A stretch of DNA of 5,311 nt from Pseudomonas sp. (GTDB lineage: Bacteria > Pseudomonadota > Gammaproteobacteria > Pseudomonadales > Pseudomonadaceae), in NCBI GenBank assembly GCA_003525045.1, contig DQGF01000595.1, positions 1 through 5,311 on the forward strand, read 5' to 3'. The number at the start of each line of letters is the position of its first letter. Positions within the stretch are counted from its first letter, which is position 1. The position numbers were made by a program, and so were the translations under genes. The notes beneath the pieces are model-generated. The model searched no databases, was not told where the DNA came from, and worked only from the letters and a program-made list of their open reading frames with translations. Positions 5,310-5,311 of this stretch are shown here, one piece after another.

Positions 5310-5311
5310 CT

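Larger units (their letters stand above)
4917..5311. other. Gene-free divergent control region, A-rich in the middle
   Basis: Nearly 400 bases hold no credible gene on either strand. The stretch must carry the promoter for the leftward gene at 4434-4904 and probably for a rightward gene beyond the edge. Visible structure: a CGGCA-A-TGCCG palindrome (4966-4976); two similar CACAG...AAAAAGCG units (about 4938-4966); an A-rich belt at 5150-5169 ending in nine A's; and AGCAA-AAAA-TTGCT (5191-5204), a five-base stem followed by TTT. TAGATA (5206-5211) is a possible plus-strand -10, but I find no matching -35. No tRNA, riboswitch or sigma-54 signature was recognised. Confidence 0.5.

Noticed and set aside
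5253..5311. Plus-strand reading frame from ATG 5253, open to the window end
   Set aside because: It has no clear ribosome site, uses codons such as GTA, CGA and GCA that are unusual here, and its ATG straddles a hairpin. The AAGGA at the edge points to a later start. It stays possible if the next gene proves to be in this frame.
1..5311. CRISPR arrays, tRNA or rRNA genes, insertion sequences, phage genes
   Set aside because: No regularly spaced repeats, cloverleaf-like sequences, transposase frames or phage-like genes were seen; the only repeats are REP elements.

Overview
The window looks like chromosomal DNA of a Pseudomonas, most likely the P. fluorescens group. It is GC-rich, carries Pseudomonas-type REP palindromes (GTGG followed by a GCGAGC/GCTCGC hairpin), and encodes protein families common in that genus (DUF3995, DUF2946, siderophore-type TonB-dependent receptor, OpuAC-type binding protein). 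This assignment comes from reading the sequence, not from a search.

Layout: (1) a REP fragment at the left edge, then a minus-strand gene for a four-helix membrane protein of the DUF3995 type (21-458). (2) Divergent from it, a plus-strand pair: a small DUF2946 protein (554-940) and, 89 bp later, a TonB-dependent outer-membrane receptor (1030-3162). (3) A perfect inverted pair of REP sequences (3173-3265) between convergent gene ends. (4) A minus-strand gene for a periplasmic glycine-betaine/quaternary-amine binding protein (3304-4320), with no permease or ATPase gene beside it. (5) A 113-bp gap containing a compound hairpin (4381-4415). (6) A minus-strand gene for a small soluble protein of unknown function, apparently starting at TTG (4434-4904). 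(7) About 400 bp of gene-free, partly A-rich DNA ending in a good Shine-Dalgarno sequence, which implies a plus-strand gene starting just beyond the right edge.

The most interesting part is the DUF2946/receptor pair. The small protein carries both hallmarks of CruR, the copper-responsive upstream regulator described in Bordetella pertussis: an internal CxxC (Cys74-Pro-Leu-Cys77) and a C-terminal RAPP (123-126) two codons before the stop. In Bordetella the nascent peptide senses copper and controls Rho-dependent termination before the downstream TonB-dependent transporter gene. Here the same gene order is followed by a C-rich, G-poor leader before the receptor. The receptor would then be a copper-repressed importer rather than an ordinary iron-siderophore receptor. 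Its mature part has no cysteine and only two methionines, unlike the copper porin OprC, so the cargo may be a copper chelate. The pairing and motifs are seen directly; the mechanism and substrate are inferred.
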